A stretch of DNA of 6,150 nucleotides from Alkaliphilus sp. (GTDB lineage Bacteria > Bacillota > Clostridia > Peptostreptococcales > Thermotaleaceae), in assembly GCA_018335765.1 (NCBI GenBank), contig JAGXRU010000178.1, positions 1 to 6,150 on the forward strand, given 5' to 3'. Below are positions 5,439-6,150 of the stretch, piece by piece. A model generated the notes under the pieces. That model saw only the letters and a program-made list of their open reading frames with translations, was not told the origin of the DNA and searched no databases. The first letter of the stretch is position 1. Every line of letters begins with the position of its first letter. Position numbers and translations under genes: made by a program.

Positions 5439-6150
5439 ATGCCCTGGATAAGATATATCCCTAATAATATGGATTCCAATAAGACTAGTTCTTTTTCTCA
5501 AAATCCAAGGGTAAAAATATTGGGAGGAACTGTTGGCTATTGTACAAATACGCCCGTGACTATAAATTCTTTAAGAATGGGGGCCATAGCAAAAATACCG
5601 GTGATATTAGCTGAATTAGAATTACAGATAAGTATTGATGCCGTAATTAATTTACCGGTACCCGCATTGCAGGTGAAAAATATAAATAAAAGCATAAAGA
5701 TTGTGGAGTGCCTCTTACTTCAAGACACAAAAACACTTTTTATAAAAGGATATGTCAGGAAGACCATACTGTATTCCTATAAGCCGGTTTGTAGTTACGA
5801 GGGTTTTTATGATAATAATCGTCAGTGTACGGTTGACTTACCGTTTGAATGTACCACTTCAGTGCTATTTAATGGAACAGACCCACCTAAGCCAGTTCCC
5901 AATAGTTTAAAAGTATTTGAGCATTATAATCAAAGCTACTGCACAGGCTACAGAAACGAATCAGATCCATCGATGTCAGGAGAGCCGGGCATACACAGTG
6001 AAATCAGAACAGAACACTATAATGAATTTCCCTATTGTGAGTTAGTAAGCAGTAAAATCGTGGAGCACGATAAGCTCCTTTCTAATAATCTAGAATACAC
6101 TTCATCGGACGGTACATCATTAATAAAGAATATAGAAGAAAAATTAGTAT
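5439..6150 (+). CDS. Spore coat/exosporium-type protein, SPOCS/CsxC-like, 3' end outside window
   Basis: From ATG 5439 the frame is open for 237 codons to the right edge. AGGAGGGG (5426-5433) ends five bases before the ATG and fixes the start. After a polar N-terminus (1-25) comes a segment with IPVILAELELQI (53-64), VINLPVPALQVKNINK (69-84), VECLLLQDTKTLFIKGYVRK (89-108) and PFECTTSVLFN (135-145). By recollection, this pattern of LP.PAL..K.I.K, a C-L..., KLFI.G.VRK, then PF.C.T.V.F is that of the SPOCS-like domain in spore-surface proteins of Bacillus and Clostridium (BC_2427 and CsxC groups). The tail (about 146-237) is polar and low in hydrophobics. There are seven cysteines (35, 91, 118, 130, 138, 168, 200), which would suit cross-linking in a spore layer. 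There is no signal peptide or membrane segment, as expected for a protein deposited from the mother cell. A spore role is inferred from family resemblance; no sporulation promoter is convincing. Confidence 0.6.
   Translation, partial: MPWIRYIPNNMDSNKTSSFSQNPRVKILGGTVGYCTNTPVTINSLRMGAIAKIPVILAELELQISIDAVINLPVPALQVKNINKSIKIVECLLLQDTKTLFIKGYVRKTILYSYKPVCSYEGFYDNNRQCTVDLPFECTTSVLFNGTDPPKPVPNSLKVFEHYNQSYCTGYRNESDPSMSGEPGIHSEIRTEHYNEFPYCELVSSKIVEHDKLLSNNLEYTSSDGTSLIKNIEEKLV

Noticed and set aside
1..6150. CRISPR array, tRNA/rRNA genes, insertion sequences or integrase
   Set aside because: No regularly spaced repeats, no cloverleaf-like segments outside coding DNA, and no transposase or integrase motifs in either strand.

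Overview
The window looks like chromosomal DNA from an AT-rich, spore-forming Bacillota (Bacillus- or Clostridium-like). The signs are strong AGGAGG-type ribosome binding sites in front of several genes, low GC by eye, and at the right edge a protein resembling spore coat/exosporium proteins. The species cannot be named from this sequence.

Positions 1-5183 hold one leftward (minus-strand) defence operon. In order of transcription: a sigma-A-type promoter (5183-5155) with a repeated element in its spacer; a 69-residue XRE-family helix-turn-helix regulator (5103-4894); hsdR, the restriction/translocation subunit of a type I restriction-modification system (4824-1816); hsdS, the DNA-specificity subunit (1823-624); and the first 209 residues of a PrrC-like protein (627 to beyond position 1). 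hsdR/hsdS and hsdS/prrC overlap by 8 and 4 bases, so the three genes are probably translated in a coupled way. HsdR length, nuclease-motif spacing and C-terminal region fit the type IC (EcoR124I-like) group, the same group that carries the E. coli anticodon nuclease PrrC.

The most interesting feature is the PrrC-like gene, which is cut by the left edge. In the known E. coli system, PrrC is a tRNA-Lys anticodon nuclease kept silent by the type IC complex and released when a phage inhibitor attacks restriction. It is a second layer of defence that guards the first. Here the order is regulator-hsdR-hsdS-prrC, and no hsdM, the methyltransferase subunit needed for both modification and restriction, is present. 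It must lie beyond the left edge, lie elsewhere, or be missing.

Positions 5104-5438 are intergenic: operon promoter and probable operator, then a good rho-independent terminator pointing right (5221-5252) that has no gene to terminate. This suggests an insertion or replacement boundary between the defence operon and the neighbouring chromosome. From 5439 to the right edge a rightward gene, open at its 3' end, encodes at least 237 residues of a spore-surface-type protein, divergent from and apparently unrelated to the defence operon.
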